Origin: a virus
IMG/VR virus record: IMGVR_UViG_3300023184_000308
Coordinates: 1-36,032 of that record
Direction: 5' to 3' (one strand)
Length of the DNA: 36,032 bases
The notes under the pieces were generated by a model. It worked only from the letters and a program-made list of their open reading frames with translations. It was not told the DNA's origin and made no database searches. Positions 6,582-16,206 of this stretch are shown piece after piece (position 1 is the first letter of the stretch; each line of letters opens with the position of its first letter). A program made the position numbers and the translations under genes.

Positions 6582-8589
6582 GACCAGCAATTCCTTTTGC
6601 TGCAAATATTTCTCTGGCTTTTTGTATATCTTCTCTTACCTTACCGCCAGTTCGTTTTGCAAACTCTGCATCGCGCTGCATATTAGCAAGCGCTTTTTGT
6701 TGTAGTGCTGGTTCAATACTTTGCGCAAATTGTTCATTTGTTTTTAAAGTATCTAAAAACTGTTTTGTAGCTTTGCCTTTTCCTACATCTTTCCAAAGAC
6801 TTTCATAGTCTTGATAACCTGTTTCTATTTTTACTCTTTGACCTGTATCTCCAATAACATCTTTTAATGTAGCGCCAAGATTACCTTTTATTTCTTTTGA
6901 TAAAGTAATACCAGTTCTTGATTTTCCTATGCTTGAATATGGGTCATTTATTAGGTTAACTCCTTTTCCAGTATCGACAGCAAACATACCATTTTGCGTT
7001 GCCAACTCACTTAGTTTAGACATCTGCTCTGGTGTAGGACTCTTATCTAATGGAATATTTATGCTGTTTCTTTCAGCAGCACTAGTTTGCGTGTCTGGAA
7101 TTATTTTGTGCCACGCACCAGCATTTTGCGCATCAATGTAAGCGCGTGATGACTCTCCAATGTTTAGCATTTGTGCATCACTTGGAATAATTGCACCACC
7201 AGATTGCTGCACCAAAGGTCTTGCAACTTCTGCTGGATTTACTTCAAGAAGACCAGTAGCTTTTGGCGTGTAAGCACCGACTGCTTTTGTTGATGGTTCA
7301 ACAAGTAAACCGCCAGAACCATAAATCATGTCCCTGCCTCTTTGATCTGTCCAAGGTACTGCATTTTGAAATGCAAGTCTTTCCTCATAAGGCATAGACA
7401 ATAAATTTTCAATGTGACCAATTCCAGCGCCAGTAGCTTGCTCATGCGTAGCCATAGCCTGATACTTAGGAGAAAAATCACCATAGTGCATTGCAGCATC
7501 AGATGGAAGTAAATCGCCAGAGCGAATTTTTGCACCAGTCCATGCTGCTGCTTGCGTGTTAAGTGGATTCCAATTTGTAAATCCACCAGACTTTGCGTTA
7601 TTTAATTGATCCTGTATGGCAACCATTTGTTGATCCATAAATGCGTGTTGCTGTGGACTAAACCCAGCATCCCAAGGCTTTCCTTCTGGTGTTTTGTATC
7701 CAAATGCTCTGCCTTGCCAAATATCGTGTACTGGATATTGAGCCATAGATGGATTCCACTCAACACTTAAATTAGACGCAAAGGGTTGTCTCTTCGGACC
7801 AAGATGTTGCTGTATACCAGCAAGTGCATTCTGAATCAATGGAGACTGATTGCTTGGAAACCTTCCAGTTTCAACAGGCAATCCAGCAGCAAATTGATTG
7901 ATACCTTTAACAGCAAATCCAAGATTTGAATCCACGCCAGTACCTTGCGAAGACACGCCAATAGCATCTGCAATAGCCTGACTTCTATTCTCTGGTGCTA
8001 CTTCTGAAATCCACTTGCTTGCATCGTCATACCAGTCTCGTCCAGCAATACCTTGATTTACATCTTTCATGTAATTTGCACGCATTGCTGCGAGCTTTTG
8101 AGGGCTGTCTATTCCCTGTGGAGCACCAACATATTGACCAGTAGTACCAACCCTGTTTTTAGACTTTCCAACGCCTTGTCGTGCTGATGTTGGTGCAGCA
8201 GCAAACATTGCTATTGGAGGTTCTTCTAACAAGCTAGGTAATATTGATTGACCAGTAGCAACTCTTGTTGCCATCTCTTCACCAAGACTTTTAACACCAC
8301 TCATGGTTGCTCTTGCAGCAGGTACAACAACAGGCGCAATTTGAGATGCATTGCCAAGTTGGTAACCGTAATACGCAGCTTCTTTTGCTGCTTGCGTATT
8401 AGGAGACAAGACGCTCATTCCAAGTTGGTCTGGAGATGTTCCAAGCAAACCACTTATAAAACCATAAGTCCTTGGGTCTGGTAAGTTCTCAGGAATTCTT
8501 CCTTGCGCAGCAGCTCGCATCCTTGCAGCTTGACGCTGAAGTTGTGGGTAATAGCCAAATGCTGCGCCTTCTTCGTCTAGTAGTGCCAT
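6505..8589 (-). CDS. large internal virion/ejection-type protein (694 aa)
   Basis: The last gene of the late operon, after two other large Ala/Gly-rich proteins, the usual place of podovirus internal or DNA-ejection proteins. The N-terminus is helical, and a predicted globular region around residues 180-250 has GRDWYDDASKWISE followed by a GVSSQGTGVDSN segment and NQFAAGLPVETGRF. I have seen this pattern in large phage virion proteins but cannot give it an enzymatic role. A hydrophobic helix lies near the C-terminus (GIAGLTAALASGVVLA). The gene is more AT-rich than the adjacent structural genes, suggesting a separate origin. Confidence 0.55.
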   Translation of the reverse strand: MALLDEEGAAFGYYPQLQRQAARMRAAAQGRIPENLPDPRTYGFISGLLGTSPDQLGMSVLSPNTQAAKEAAYYGYQLGNASQIAPVVVPAARATMSGVKSLGEEMATRVATGQSILPSLLEEPPIAMFAAAPTSARQGVGKSKNRVGTTGQYVGAPQGIDSPQKLAAMRANYMKDVNQGIAGRDWYDDASKWISEVAPENRSQAIADAIGVSSQGTGVDSNLGFAVKGINQFAAGLPVETGRFPSNQSPLIQNALAGIQQHLGPKRQPFASNLSVEWNPSMAQYPVHDIWQGRAFGYKTPEGKPWDAGFSPQQHAFMDQQMVAIQDQLNNAKSGGFTNWNPLNTQAAAWTGAKIRSGDLLPSDAAMHYGDFSPKYQAMATHEQATGAGIGHIENLLSMPYEERLAFQNAVPWTDQRGRDMIYGSGGLLVEPSTKAVGAYTPKATGLLEVNPAEVARPLVQQSGGAIIPSDAQMLNIGESSRAYIDAQNAGAWHKIIPDTQTSAAERNSINIPLDKSPTPEQMSKLSELATQNGMFAVDTGKGVNLINDPYSSIGKSRTGITLSKEIKGNLGATLKDVIGDTGQRVKIETGYQDYESLWKDVGKGKATKQFLDTLKTNEQFAQSIEPALQQKALANMQRDAEFAKRTGGKVREDIQKAREIFAAKGIAGLTAALASGVVLAEPARAVLDPSQLQ

Positions 8590-8593
8590 CGTC

Positions 8594-10522
8594 TTATTTC
8601 CCTAAAAGTCCGCCAGAGATATTTGGTGCATAACTTCCAGCAGTTATTGCAGCAGCCGAAGGCAGTACGCGCTGTGCTGTGCCAAATAACTGCGCCACAC
8701 GGTCTTGTAGCATCTTGATTCCACTCTGATCATTGAGTGCATTCATCACAAACTTAGGGTCTTCAGACACCAAGACCTTTGCGACTTGCTGTCTCTGTTC
8801 ATCTGTCAAGTTTGGTGACGACTTAGCCAAGGCTTTTTTCGTCAGAGAAATATAACTTCCAATATTCCCAGACAAAGCGCCAGCAACCTCTTCGGTTGAG
8901 ATATTCATTCCAACACGATTCTGGTTGAAGACAGTTGGCGCTGTTGCTGATCCACCAAGGATTGCAGTTGCAGCCTTCTGAGACTGAGATGCACGACCGA
9001 CAGTTGCAAGCATCTTATCTAACTCATCTTGCGGGAAAAGTGTGCGCAGAATCTGACCTTCTTTGGACGCTGGATCGTCAATCTTTTGCATCATAGTTTT
9101 ACCAGCACCAAGACTAGCCTTATTGCGTAAGGCATCCATCACGCCAGCCCTAAAAGCCTTGGCAGCGCCTTCGCTCTTAGTCGCCAAGTTCTCAAAGTCG
9201 TATGCGATCTCGTCAGCGCTCTTTGTAAATACCTTGCGTCCTGCGTCGAATGACTCAGACGCTAGACGATTCTGAGCGAATGTATCGCGTGCAGTCTTCA
9301 AAGCCAAAGACGCTGTATCGAGTTCTGTGCGAAGTGCATTCTCGGCTGCGCCTAAGTTCTTACCGACTTCACCATACCCGCCAGTAAATGCAGCATTCTT
9401 TGCGGATGCCACACCACGACGAATAATCTCCATGTCCTGCAATGTTGGCGTGCGATCCCATTTGACTTCACCTGTTGGTGTAACCGTCCAGAATGGCTTG
9501 TTACCAGTCGCTGACTGATAGGCTTCATTGATAGCTTTTCCAGCCTCTGGAGCGCGTTTTAATGCGTCTGAGGCAGCGTCTAGCATTGGCTTGCTAACGA
9601 TACCGCCTTGTTTGAAAGCGCCTGTGTACAAGTCTTTCTCTAACTTACCCAACTCTTGCTCACCCAAACGGTATGAGCGTAAAACATTGGTGTCTAAGTC
9701 GCCAGCAAGTCCTGCTTGCAGTTCATTCATCGCTTGCGTGCGAAGAGCTGGAGGACGACGAGTTAATGCTTCTTTGAGTGTTGTTGCAGCTTTACCACCG
9801 CCACGCGCAAAGGCACGCACAGCGTCTTGTAATGTTGCGTTCTCTGCCATGATCTCGCCATTGGCAACCTTCTGGACGATCTCGTCAGTCGTCAATCCTG
9901 ACTCAGTAGCCAGTCGATTGATCTCTGTCTCCACGACCTTCGCGCCACGATCACCAACACGACGACGGGTTGCGTCGATCACGCCATTGATCAAAGCACC
10001 GCCAGCCTTAATAACTCCCTGCGCCACAGGAGCGATCAGAGCGCCTTCAGCAGTACCTACTGCGCCAGCCTTGGCGCGTGATGCTAGATCGCCTTCAGCG
10101 CTGGCTGCACCAGTCACACCGCCTTGAAGACCACCCATACCCATCAACTTCAAGAGTTGTGGTCCAACCGTAGCAGTTCCAGCAGCCACAGAGCCACCAC
10201 CAGTAAATGGAGCGAGTGCAACGGCTGGAGCAACAGCACCGCCAAGCTCGTAGCCAGCAGCTTCGACTGGATAGGCTTTCTTGTAAGCACTAAGTTTTGA
10301 GCGAATAGAAGCTAGTTCGTCTTCGTACTTAGTACCTTTGAGTTGCGACTGAATCAAGGCTTCTGCCTCGTCAGCAGTACCCATCGTTGCGCCTTGAGCA
10401 AACTGTCTAATGCGTTGCGTTTCTGGCTTTGGAAGTAACGCAATGGCTGCTTCCATCTGTTCGCGTGTCATGTTGTCTGGTAACTGAACCAGACCAACGC
10501 CTTCAACATTAACGGTTGTCAT
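8594..10522 (-). CDS. internal virion / DNA-ejection protein candidate (642 aa)
   Basis: A long helical protein with an Ala/Gly-rich, weakly hydrophobic stretch at about residues 90-175 (GGAVAPAVALAPFTGGGSVAAG and following), typical of phage proteins that enter or cross the host membrane during DNA delivery. The N-terminus (VNVEGVGLVQLPDNMTREQMEAAI) resembles a small domain often found at the start of such proteins. It lies between two other putative ejection proteins. No lytic transglycosylase motif is apparent. Confidence 0.55.
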   Translation of the reverse strand: MTTVNVEGVGLVQLPDNMTREQMEAAIALLPKPETQRIRQFAQGATMGTADEAEALIQSQLKGTKYEDELASIRSKLSAYKKAYPVEAAGYELGGAVAPAVALAPFTGGGSVAAGTATVGPQLLKLMGMGGLQGGVTGAASAEGDLASRAKAGAVGTAEGALIAPVAQGVIKAGGALINGVIDATRRRVGDRGAKVVETEINRLATESGLTTDEIVQKVANGEIMAENATLQDAVRAFARGGGKAATTLKEALTRRPPALRTQAMNELQAGLAGDLDTNVLRSYRLGEQELGKLEKDLYTGAFKQGGIVSKPMLDAASDALKRAPEAGKAINEAYQSATGNKPFWTVTPTGEVKWDRTPTLQDMEIIRRGVASAKNAAFTGGYGEVGKNLGAAENALRTELDTASLALKTARDTFAQNRLASESFDAGRKVFTKSADEIAYDFENLATKSEGAAKAFRAGVMDALRNKASLGAGKTMMQKIDDPASKEGQILRTLFPQDELDKMLATVGRASQSQKAATAILGGSATAPTVFNQNRVGMNISTEEVAGALSGNIGSYISLTKKALAKSSPNLTDEQRQQVAKVLVSEDPKFVMNALNDQSGIKMLQDRVAQLFGTAQRVLPSAAAITAGSYAPNISGGLLGK

Positions 10523-10526
10523 GCTA

Positions 10527-11870
10527 TTACTTCCATTGACGGGTTACTGGGTCATAGGTAAGGATTGGAGCGCCAGATGGAGCTGTTGTATTAGCTCTGA
10601 GATTCTTCTGAAACTCTGTCTTTGATGCCATCTCTGGTGGTACTGTGTACTTCTGGAATGTTGAATCAATCACAGCTTGAGGAGCATATTGCCTTAGCAA
10701 ACCAGCCTTGCGATCTGCTTGGCGGTTGTATGCCTCAATTGCTATCTTTGCAGATGATCGTGCCAAGTTAGCAAGATCAAGCCTTGCTTGCTCGCTACCA
10801 ACACCACCAGCAGCGATTTTCTCAACCAGTCCCTGCATACGGTCAGCCATGCCTTGCATCTGCGCAGCAGCATTAGCCTCACCCTGCATAACAGCAGAGG
10901 TAGGATCAAGCGCTTTGATCGACTTAATTAGCACGCCATAGTCAGAGATACCGCCTTCGCCAGTTTGTACTAAATCCTTAACGATGTTATAAGACTGCAA
11001 GATGCTTTCTACTGGTGTCCGATACTTGGTGTCCCAGTCTTGTACCGTAGTCATAATCTGCTCAGGTTTCAATGCTGGAGACATTCCACCGCCATAGGTA
11101 GGCATTGCACCAGTTGGCTTTGGTACTGTTCCACTTGCCACCACTCTGTCTTGCACAGGTTTAGGTACAACACCAAGTGGATTATTCATGTCCATCAATT
11201 GCTTGCCACCAGCAGGTGTCTCAATCCATTGATAGTCAGGACGATAGACTATTTTCGTTTCACCATTAGGTAACTTGTACGCCAAAGTTGTTGGCGGTAA
11301 ACCTAGTCCTGTGAGTTCTGACTCAGTTAATTGATTAGCCTTTTGTCCAGCAGCCTTGAATGCCTCGCCAATAGCCTCTGTTGGCTTCATTAAAGGCAAT
11401 AAGCGTCTTTGCTCTGGCGTGAGACCAGCAAACATCCCACCACCAGCAGGAGCGCCAGCAGTTGGAGCAGAGCCAACAGGAGGTACGCCACCAGCTCCAG
11501 CAGGAATTACTGGAATACCTCCTTGACCAGCAACGGCTGGAGCACCAGACTCACCTCCAAGTGCATCAAGATAAGCCTTCATTCTGGCTTGCTCTAGTGC
11601 GCCTTCTTGTAACTTCTGGCGTGTCAACAGATTTTGTATAGCGCCTTGTTGCGCTTGAGCATAGCCTTGTTGACTTGCTTGTAGAGCACCGCCAAGCGCT
11701 TGACCAATAGAGATTGGCTGACGGCTTGGACCACCAGCAGAAAGCAAAGCAGATGCTGCTTGCAACATTGATTGCTGTTGAATGTTTTGCTGTTGTTCTG
11801 GCGAGAGATAGTCTTCAAGACCAGTACCGCCTTGACCAAAGAGTAAACCACCAAAGTCTGTGAGTGCCAT
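10527..11870 (-). CDS. DNA-transfer/ejection-type protein (447 aa)
   Basis: A Gln/Ala/Gly-rich helical protein with a low-complexity proline/glycine section near residues 110-150, then a more ordered C-terminal half. This matches the look of podovirus ejection proteins such as P22 gp7/gp20 types, although no specific homology can be claimed by eye. The second of two consecutive ATGs was chosen because it stands six bases after AAGGAG. The first is too close. Confidence 0.5.
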   Translation of the reverse strand: MALTDFGGLLFGQGGTGLEDYLSPEQQQNIQQQSMLQAASALLSAGGPSRQPISIGQALGGALQASQQGYAQAQQGAIQNLLTRQKLQEGALEQARMKAYLDALGGESGAPAVAGQGGIPVIPAGAGGVPPVGSAPTAGAPAGGGMFAGLTPEQRRLLPLMKPTEAIGEAFKAAGQKANQLTESELTGLGLPPTTLAYKLPNGETKIVYRPDYQWIETPAGGKQLMDMNNPLGVVPKPVQDRVVASGTVPKPTGAMPTYGGGMSPALKPEQIMTTVQDWDTKYRTPVESILQSYNIVKDLVQTGEGGISDYGVLIKSIKALDPTSAVMQGEANAAAQMQGMADRMQGLVEKIAAGGVGSEQARLDLANLARSSAKIAIEAYNRQADRKAGLLRQYAPQAVIDSTFQKYTVPPEMASKTEFQKNLRANTTAPSGAPILTYDPVTRQWK

Positions 11871-11880
11871 CATTTACTCC

Positions 11881-12948
11881 TTACATGAAACCAAGCAAAC
11901 CACCGAGTCCAGCGCCATAAGCAGCGTACTCAGGATTAGCAGTTCCACCAATTAACTTACCCAATTGAGCGCCACCCAAAGCACCGCCAAGAGCAGATGC
12001 TGTTGGATTTCTGTACAGAGGAGTTGTCTGCGTTCCACCGATATTTGCAGGTTGCAAGCTCAATGCGCCTTGTGCCACATTCAAACGCTCTAAACCTAAG
12101 TTGCGTGCTGCATCAAGTTTTTGTTGCTCGTACTGCTGGCGCAATGCCTCTTGTGAGAGTCCAAGGTTTTGTGCCTGTGCAAAGCCAGTCTGACGCAGTT
12201 GTGCAGCCAAGTTACCAGCATTGCGTAGTGCTGCCTCATCAATCAATGATCTGGTTACGCCTTGGCGTGATCCACCAAATGCTCTGGCTGCTGTGGCTGC
12301 CGCGCCTTCTTGAGCCATTTGAGTTTGTCTTGCACGCTCAATATCGCCAAGAGTTCCTTGGATAACACTTTGCTCATAAGGGTTCATGTATTGCTGAACC
12401 ATACCAAGGTTGTATTGTGGGAATTCAGCAAATTGCTTTGGCGCTAAATTAGCAGCAGTCGCTCTTGCTTCCGCAAGATTTTGCAAATATGCAGCCTTAA
12501 TTTGCGGATCAATACTGGTTGTCGTAGTAGAAGATGTTGGTGTAGTTCCACCCAAAGCATTGGCAGCAGTTAAAGCAAGTCCTGCTGCTGGCAATGGATT
12601 AGTCTTAGCCCAGTCTATTGCGCTACTAGCCAAATTACCTAGAGTGCTACCACCAGCAGCATTGACGGCTGCTTGAGCTGCTGCTGCGCCACTTAAACCA
12701 GTACCTAAACCGCCAGCAGTTAAACCGCCACCAGCGCCAGTTGCAGCCATGTCGCCTAAAGCCATTGTGTCTAATGCGCCAGCGCCACCAAGACTGCCAA
12801 GTCCACTAAGACCACCAGTAGCATACAAGCCACCAGCAAGTAATGCAGCCTTGCCAAGATCGCTACCAACTACATCGCCAACAGCATTACCAATACCACT
12901 TACGGCATCACCGACACCGCTAACTACATCGCTTACGACTCCACCCAT
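11881..12948 (-). CDS. ejection/tail-needle-region protein (355 aa)
   Basis: The N-terminus is a Gly/Val/Ala repeat-like membrane-active stretch (VVSDVVSGVGDAVSGIGNAV). The C-terminal half is helical, with a segment SRQGVTRSLIDEAALRN followed by repeated Gln/Leu helices. Proteins with this layout lie next to tail-hub genes in many podovirus genomes and are thought to be ejected with DNA. The SD AAGGGAG is seven bases before the ATG. Function is inferred from composition and position. Confidence 0.5.
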   Translation of the reverse strand: MGGVVSDVVSGVGDAVSGIGNAVGDVVGSDLGKAALLAGGLYATGGLSGLGSLGGAGALDTMALGDMAATGAGGGLTAGGLGTGLSGAAAAQAAVNAAGGSTLGNLASSAIDWAKTNPLPAAGLALTAANALGGTTPTSSTTTTSIDPQIKAAYLQNLAEARATAANLAPKQFAEFPQYNLGMVQQYMNPYEQSVIQGTLGDIERARQTQMAQEGAAATAARAFGGSRQGVTRSLIDEAALRNAGNLAAQLRQTGFAQAQNLGLSQEALRQQYEQQKLDAARNLGLERLNVAQGALSLQPANIGGTQTTPLYRNPTASALGGALGGAQLGKLIGGTANPEYAAYGAGLGGLLGFM

Positions 12949-12962
12949 ATCAATCTCCCTTG

Positions 12963-13301
12963 CTACGCACTAGCGTAAATAAAAGCCTTTGATCCGTCTA
13001 ATAGTGATATTTGACATTTCTCAGACCAGCCAAATGACTTGGCAAATCTTGCAAGTTTGATGTCATCTTCGCGTATCAGCGCGTAGATAGGCTTCCCAAC
13101 CAAATTCTCTATAAGAGCAAAGTCCTTATGACAACCCTTCTTTACCTGTGGTGACCACCGCTTGATGTCGATGTGAAACCACAAAAGATTTTCATAAAAC
13201 TCCAAGTAAAAGATGTAATCCTCTCGGATACATACAGGTACTTTCCCAGCCCTTAATTCTTGACTCAATTCTAAGTCACCGCTTACCCATTGGCACAACA
13301 T
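12963..13301 (-). CDS. conserved small late protein (112 aa), unknown
   Basis: It overlaps the end of the tail-hub gene. The product is a soluble alpha/beta-looking protein ending ISLLDGSKAFIYASA. It sits between tail hub and ejection proteins, so a virion or assembly role is likely. The start is uncertain: the ATG at 13301 has no clear ribosome site, and a TTG about 11 codons further in follows GGTGA. No family is recognised. Confidence 0.55.
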   Translation of the reverse strand: MLCQWVSGDLELSQELRAGKVPVCIREDYIFYLEFYENLLWFHIDIKRWSPQVKKGCHKDFALIENLVGKPIYALIREDDIKLARFAKSFGWSEKCQISLLDGSKAFIYASA

Positions 13302-14757
13302 CAAATCTGTTTACGCCTACACGCCAGTCCTCTGAGACATTTCCTGTGTAGCGAACCTTGACCTGTCTTGCTGCGAATCTCACATCTGTCGGTTGCGATG
13401 CTGTGTATGGTCCATAAGTCGTCTCAGTAGAAGTCGGATACATCCGAGTTTTGAAGGACACAACGACTTCACCCAAGGTCTGCTCGTCAGGTATGACGCG
13501 ACGCACCGACATAATGTTCTCACCAGCGCCAATCTCATAAGGACCAGACTCAGCAAATGGTGTAGAACCGTCGTAAGAGAAACCTACTTCGTGCTCGTAG
13601 ATATATCCATCGGACGAAATCATCAATGGATTGACGAATACACCTCTGTCAGTTCCTGCGGTGCGAGACAAAGAGCCAATAGCCCAATGCCCTTCGCGGT
13701 AGTTATAGACTACATAGGAGTCGTTCTCATTGCTGGCGCTAGAAGGGTAAAACCAGATGATCTCTCCATACTTGCTGTTGTGTACTGCATAGACTTTACT
13801 GGCTTGGTTGTAGTTGATATTCTGGAAGATGTAGTCGCCAACATCTGATACTAAAGGCTTGACATAGCCGTCATATACCCAGAAGCCTGACTTAGACATC
13901 CAGATGGCTGCGGTGTCAATAGCTGCTACGGCTTGCGCTGAGATCACGCCACAACCCGATCCAGCCTTCTCAAAGCTGTAAACATAAGGCAGACCAATGT
14001 ATGTCGCCACATGGACATCTACATCGGTAAACAGCAGATTTATACCCCTGACGCGCTTACCGCACTTGAGAGAGCCGACTGAGTTAATCTCAAAGTCACC
14101 AGCCTGATTGGTAGCCGATGGTGTCCAGACAGTATTGTTTTCCTGATCACACCAAGAAACCTTGCGTGGGTTGCCTGACGCGCCAAGACCAAATACAAAT
14201 CTTTCTGCTGTCGTCATCACGGCTGCACAACTTGTTGGCGCGTTAGTAATCGCCACAGCCTTTGTTGGCGTGGTAAAGCCTAGTTGCCACTCTAAGAGTT
14301 GACCGTCCTTGCTAGAGCACGCAACCAAGTATTCACCCCAAGAATCCATTGTCCAAGTGGTTGCTGGAATGACATCGCCTAAGTCTGGACGCGCTACACC
14401 ATAGTCATAAGAGCCATAGTTACCATATCCATAACCAGTCTTTAGACTTGCGTCTGTTGCGCCAGTCGTAAAGGTTGTAGGGGTAATGTCTTTGAGAGTT
14501 CCCGCCTCATTCATGGCGTAGAGCTTGGATGGCGTACCAGCAGCGATCCAACGAAGATTGGAGTTGTCACGCCAAGTCAGCATTCCACGACTGACACCAG
14601 TCATCTGAGAGGTTGAGCGCTTACGCCACCCACCCCAAGGTCTGAGCGTATTCTCAAACCAACGCACAAGGTTTGAGTCATACCAGCGTCCCGCAGACTG
14701 GTACTCAGTACCGTTACGGTATACGCCAGCAGGGATTTTGAGTGGTACGAGTGCCAT
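13276..14757 (-). CDS. P22 gp10-like tail hub / DNA-stabilisation protein
   Basis: A 493-aa beta-rich protein of the size of P22 gp10, which plugs the portal channel and carries the tail spikes. Recognisable features are an N-terminal YRNGTEYQSAGRWYDSNLVRW segment, repeated aromatic beta strands compatible with a beta-propeller, and VVYNYREGHWAIGS, a segment type seen in gp10-like proteins. It is placed between the tail and ejection proteins, as expected. Assignment is by pattern recognition and context. Confidence 0.65.
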   Translation of the reverse strand: MALVPLKIPAGVYRNGTEYQSAGRWYDSNLVRWFENTLRPWGGWRKRSTSQMTGVSRGMLTWRDNSNLRWIAAGTPSKLYAMNEAGTLKDITPTTFTTGATDASLKTGYGYGNYGSYDYGVARPDLGDVIPATTWTMDSWGEYLVACSSKDGQLLEWQLGFTTPTKAVAITNAPTSCAAVMTTAERFVFGLGASGNPRKVSWCDQENNTVWTPSATNQAGDFEINSVGSLKCGKRVRGINLLFTDVDVHVATYIGLPYVYSFEKAGSGCGVISAQAVAAIDTAAIWMSKSGFWVYDGYVKPLVSDVGDYIFQNINYNQASKVYAVHNSKYGEIIWFYPSSASNENDSYVVYNYREGHWAIGSLSRTAGTDRGVFVNPLMISSDGYIYEHEVGFSYDGSTPFAESGPYEIGAGENIMSVRRVIPDEQTLGEVVVSFKTRMYPTSTETTYGPYTASQPTDVRFAARQVKVRYTGNVSEDWRVGVNRFDVVPMGKR

Positions 14758-14766
14758 AGGGTCTAA

Positions 14767-15438
14767 TTATGCTGAAAGATTGGAGACAAATGTCATTGTC
14801 GCAACGACTGATGCCGTTGACGGTCTAGTGGGTGATGTTCCTGCTGCATACGCTTGTATGGTTACATTGGTGTCTGGTGTTGACCACCATATCTCTACAA
14901 AGTCGTTTGCGTTAAGGGTAATAAAGTAATTCCACCCAACGATGGCGTGACCACTTATGCCGCCATGAGAACTAGGCACGCCAACTAATCCTGCTGATCC
15001 AGCAATGTCAGTCCCAGCGCCAGAAGCGTCTTGACGCAACCAGATGCTGACATCATGCTCTTGCGTGTCGGTGTTATCAAACTGCACACTAAATTGCAAG
15101 TTATAGACACCAGCTTGTGCGACAGTCAGTCTCGATGCCTTACCGCCACTTGTAACAACAGACACGCCATTGGATAAGTCTGTCGTGTTGAATGTCATCA
15201 CCGTGGCGGTGTTAGCCGTAGCCGTCTGGTCTGTGGTGTCTTGGAATGCCCCGTAAGGCATATTTAGAAACCTTCCACCCCGTGGTGACGCAATGGATTG
15301 CAAGGCATTTGTCAACTTCAAGAAGAAGGTGCGCAATGCACCATTCGTCTGCGCAACCGTCAGACGGTCATACCTATCTTGCGGGTTAGGCAGATCAGGT
15401 ACGGCAGGAGTCTGGAGCTGCTGGTAGAAGTTCGTCAT
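14767..15438 (-). CDS. C1q/TNF-like jelly-roll virion protein (223 aa)
   Basis: The N-terminal third is a helical linker (TVAQTNGALRTFFLKLTNALQSI). The C-terminal two thirds look like a C1q-type jelly roll: GVYNLQFSVQFDN, DVSIWLRQDASG and NDFVEIWWS are strand signatures of that fold. Such proteins form trimeric decoration or fibre tips in podoviruses. The start overlaps the endolysin stop by ATGA, so structural and lysis genes are interleaved here. Confidence 0.65.
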   Translation of the reverse strand: MTNFYQQLQTPAVPDLPNPQDRYDRLTVAQTNGALRTFFLKLTNALQSIASPRGGRFLNMPYGAFQDTTDQTATANTATVMTFNTTDLSNGVSVVTSGGKASRLTVAQAGVYNLQFSVQFDNTDTQEHDVSIWLRQDASGAGTDIAGSAGLVGVPSSHGGISGHAIVGWNYFITLNANDFVEIWWSTPDTNVTIQAYAAGTSPTRPSTASVVATMTFVSNLSA

Positions 15439-15902
15439 ACAGCCTTGTTGTACTCTTCTTGCGTCAACAAGCCGATGGCGTATTTGTTTTGAGGTCTAAA
15501 AATGGTGAGCTTTTGCTGACGCATTGCTGGCGCAAAGGAGATGTGAGTCCAGCCCTTATCTCCAAACTCATGGATCATTTGGTCAAACTTGATACCTGCT
15601 GCGTCAATAGCCTTGCAAACCTCTAGTGGAGTGCCAAAGCCTCTACACACAAAGTCAATAGCCCAGCCGTCCATGTGCGAGCTGATCTTCGATCCGCCCA
15701 CCGCCACATTGACCTCTGGCAAACGAATCCATGAATTGATGTTGATAGGCTTGCCCAACAATGCTCTGACCTTCTCCATGCCAGCAGCAGCCGTCTTCAT
15801 GTTTTCTAGTTGCTGTGCGTCTGGCTGATTGCTTATGCCGAGCCTTGTGGCGGTGTCGGAGTGCGTTGCCTCCTCAAGACTAAAGTGATCACTTAGCTGC
15901 AT
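15435..15902 (-). CDS. M15-family peptidase endolysin (155 aa)
   Basis: A cell-wall-cutting L,D- or D,D-carboxypeptidase of the M15 type, the phage endolysin. The zinc site is visible as SSHMDGWAIDF (His76, Asp83) and WTHISF (His120), with Glu112 in the position of a general base. INSWIRLPEVNVAVGGS is the usual preceding motif. The start at 15902 was chosen because GGGAG precedes it at eight bases. A longer frame from 15989 lies within the neighbouring membrane-protein gene. It has no signal peptide, so export depends on a holin. Confidence 0.85.
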   Translation of the reverse strand: MQLSDHFSLEEATHSDTATRLGISNQPDAQQLENMKTAAAGMEKVRALLGKPININSWIRLPEVNVAVGGSKISSHMDGWAIDFVCRGFGTPLEVCKAIDAAGIKFDQMIHEFGDKGWTHISFAPAMRQQKLTIFRPQNKYAIGLLTQEEYNKAV

Positions 15903-16206
15903 CGTCTTCTCCCACAATGGCTTTTGCAATGGCAGTTGATGCCTTGCGTCCTGAGATACCGCCCATAGTGCCGACACCCATGAATGCAATGGCTTTCAAG
16001 ATTTCGAGAAATACAGAGTCGATTGGCGCGAGTTCAGCGTCTTGCTTCTCAAACCCGATCAGATACAAAACACCAAACGCAATGCCAAGCACCATGACGG
16101 TGATTGACTTGACGACAAATGCCCAGACTTGGACTTCGACCTCTTCGACGGTAGGCTTCGGACGGTTGACCTTAGCCAGCAATAACTCTTTTAAGAATTC
16201 AATCAT
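15889..16206 (-). CDS. two-helix membrane protein, holin candidate (105 aa)
   Basis: Directly upstream of the endolysin, overlapping it by 14 bp. It has two hydrophobic segments at about residues 30-51 (FVVKSITVMVLGIAFGVLYLIG) and 66-86, joined by a short acidic loop, with charged ends. Its position and topology fit a holin or holin regulator. The 3TM protein next door is the better holin candidate by sequence. Confidence 0.55.
   Translation of the reverse strand: MIEFLKELLLAKVNRPKPTVEEVEVQVWAFVVKSITVMVLGIAFGVLYLIGFEKQDAELAPIDSVFLEILKAIAFMGVGTMGGISGRKASTAIAKAIVGEDDAAK

Noticed and set aside
9528-10127. 199-codon plus-strand frame
   Set aside because: Antisense shadow of an Ala-rich ejection protein gene. 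No ribosome site and no protein-like motif order.
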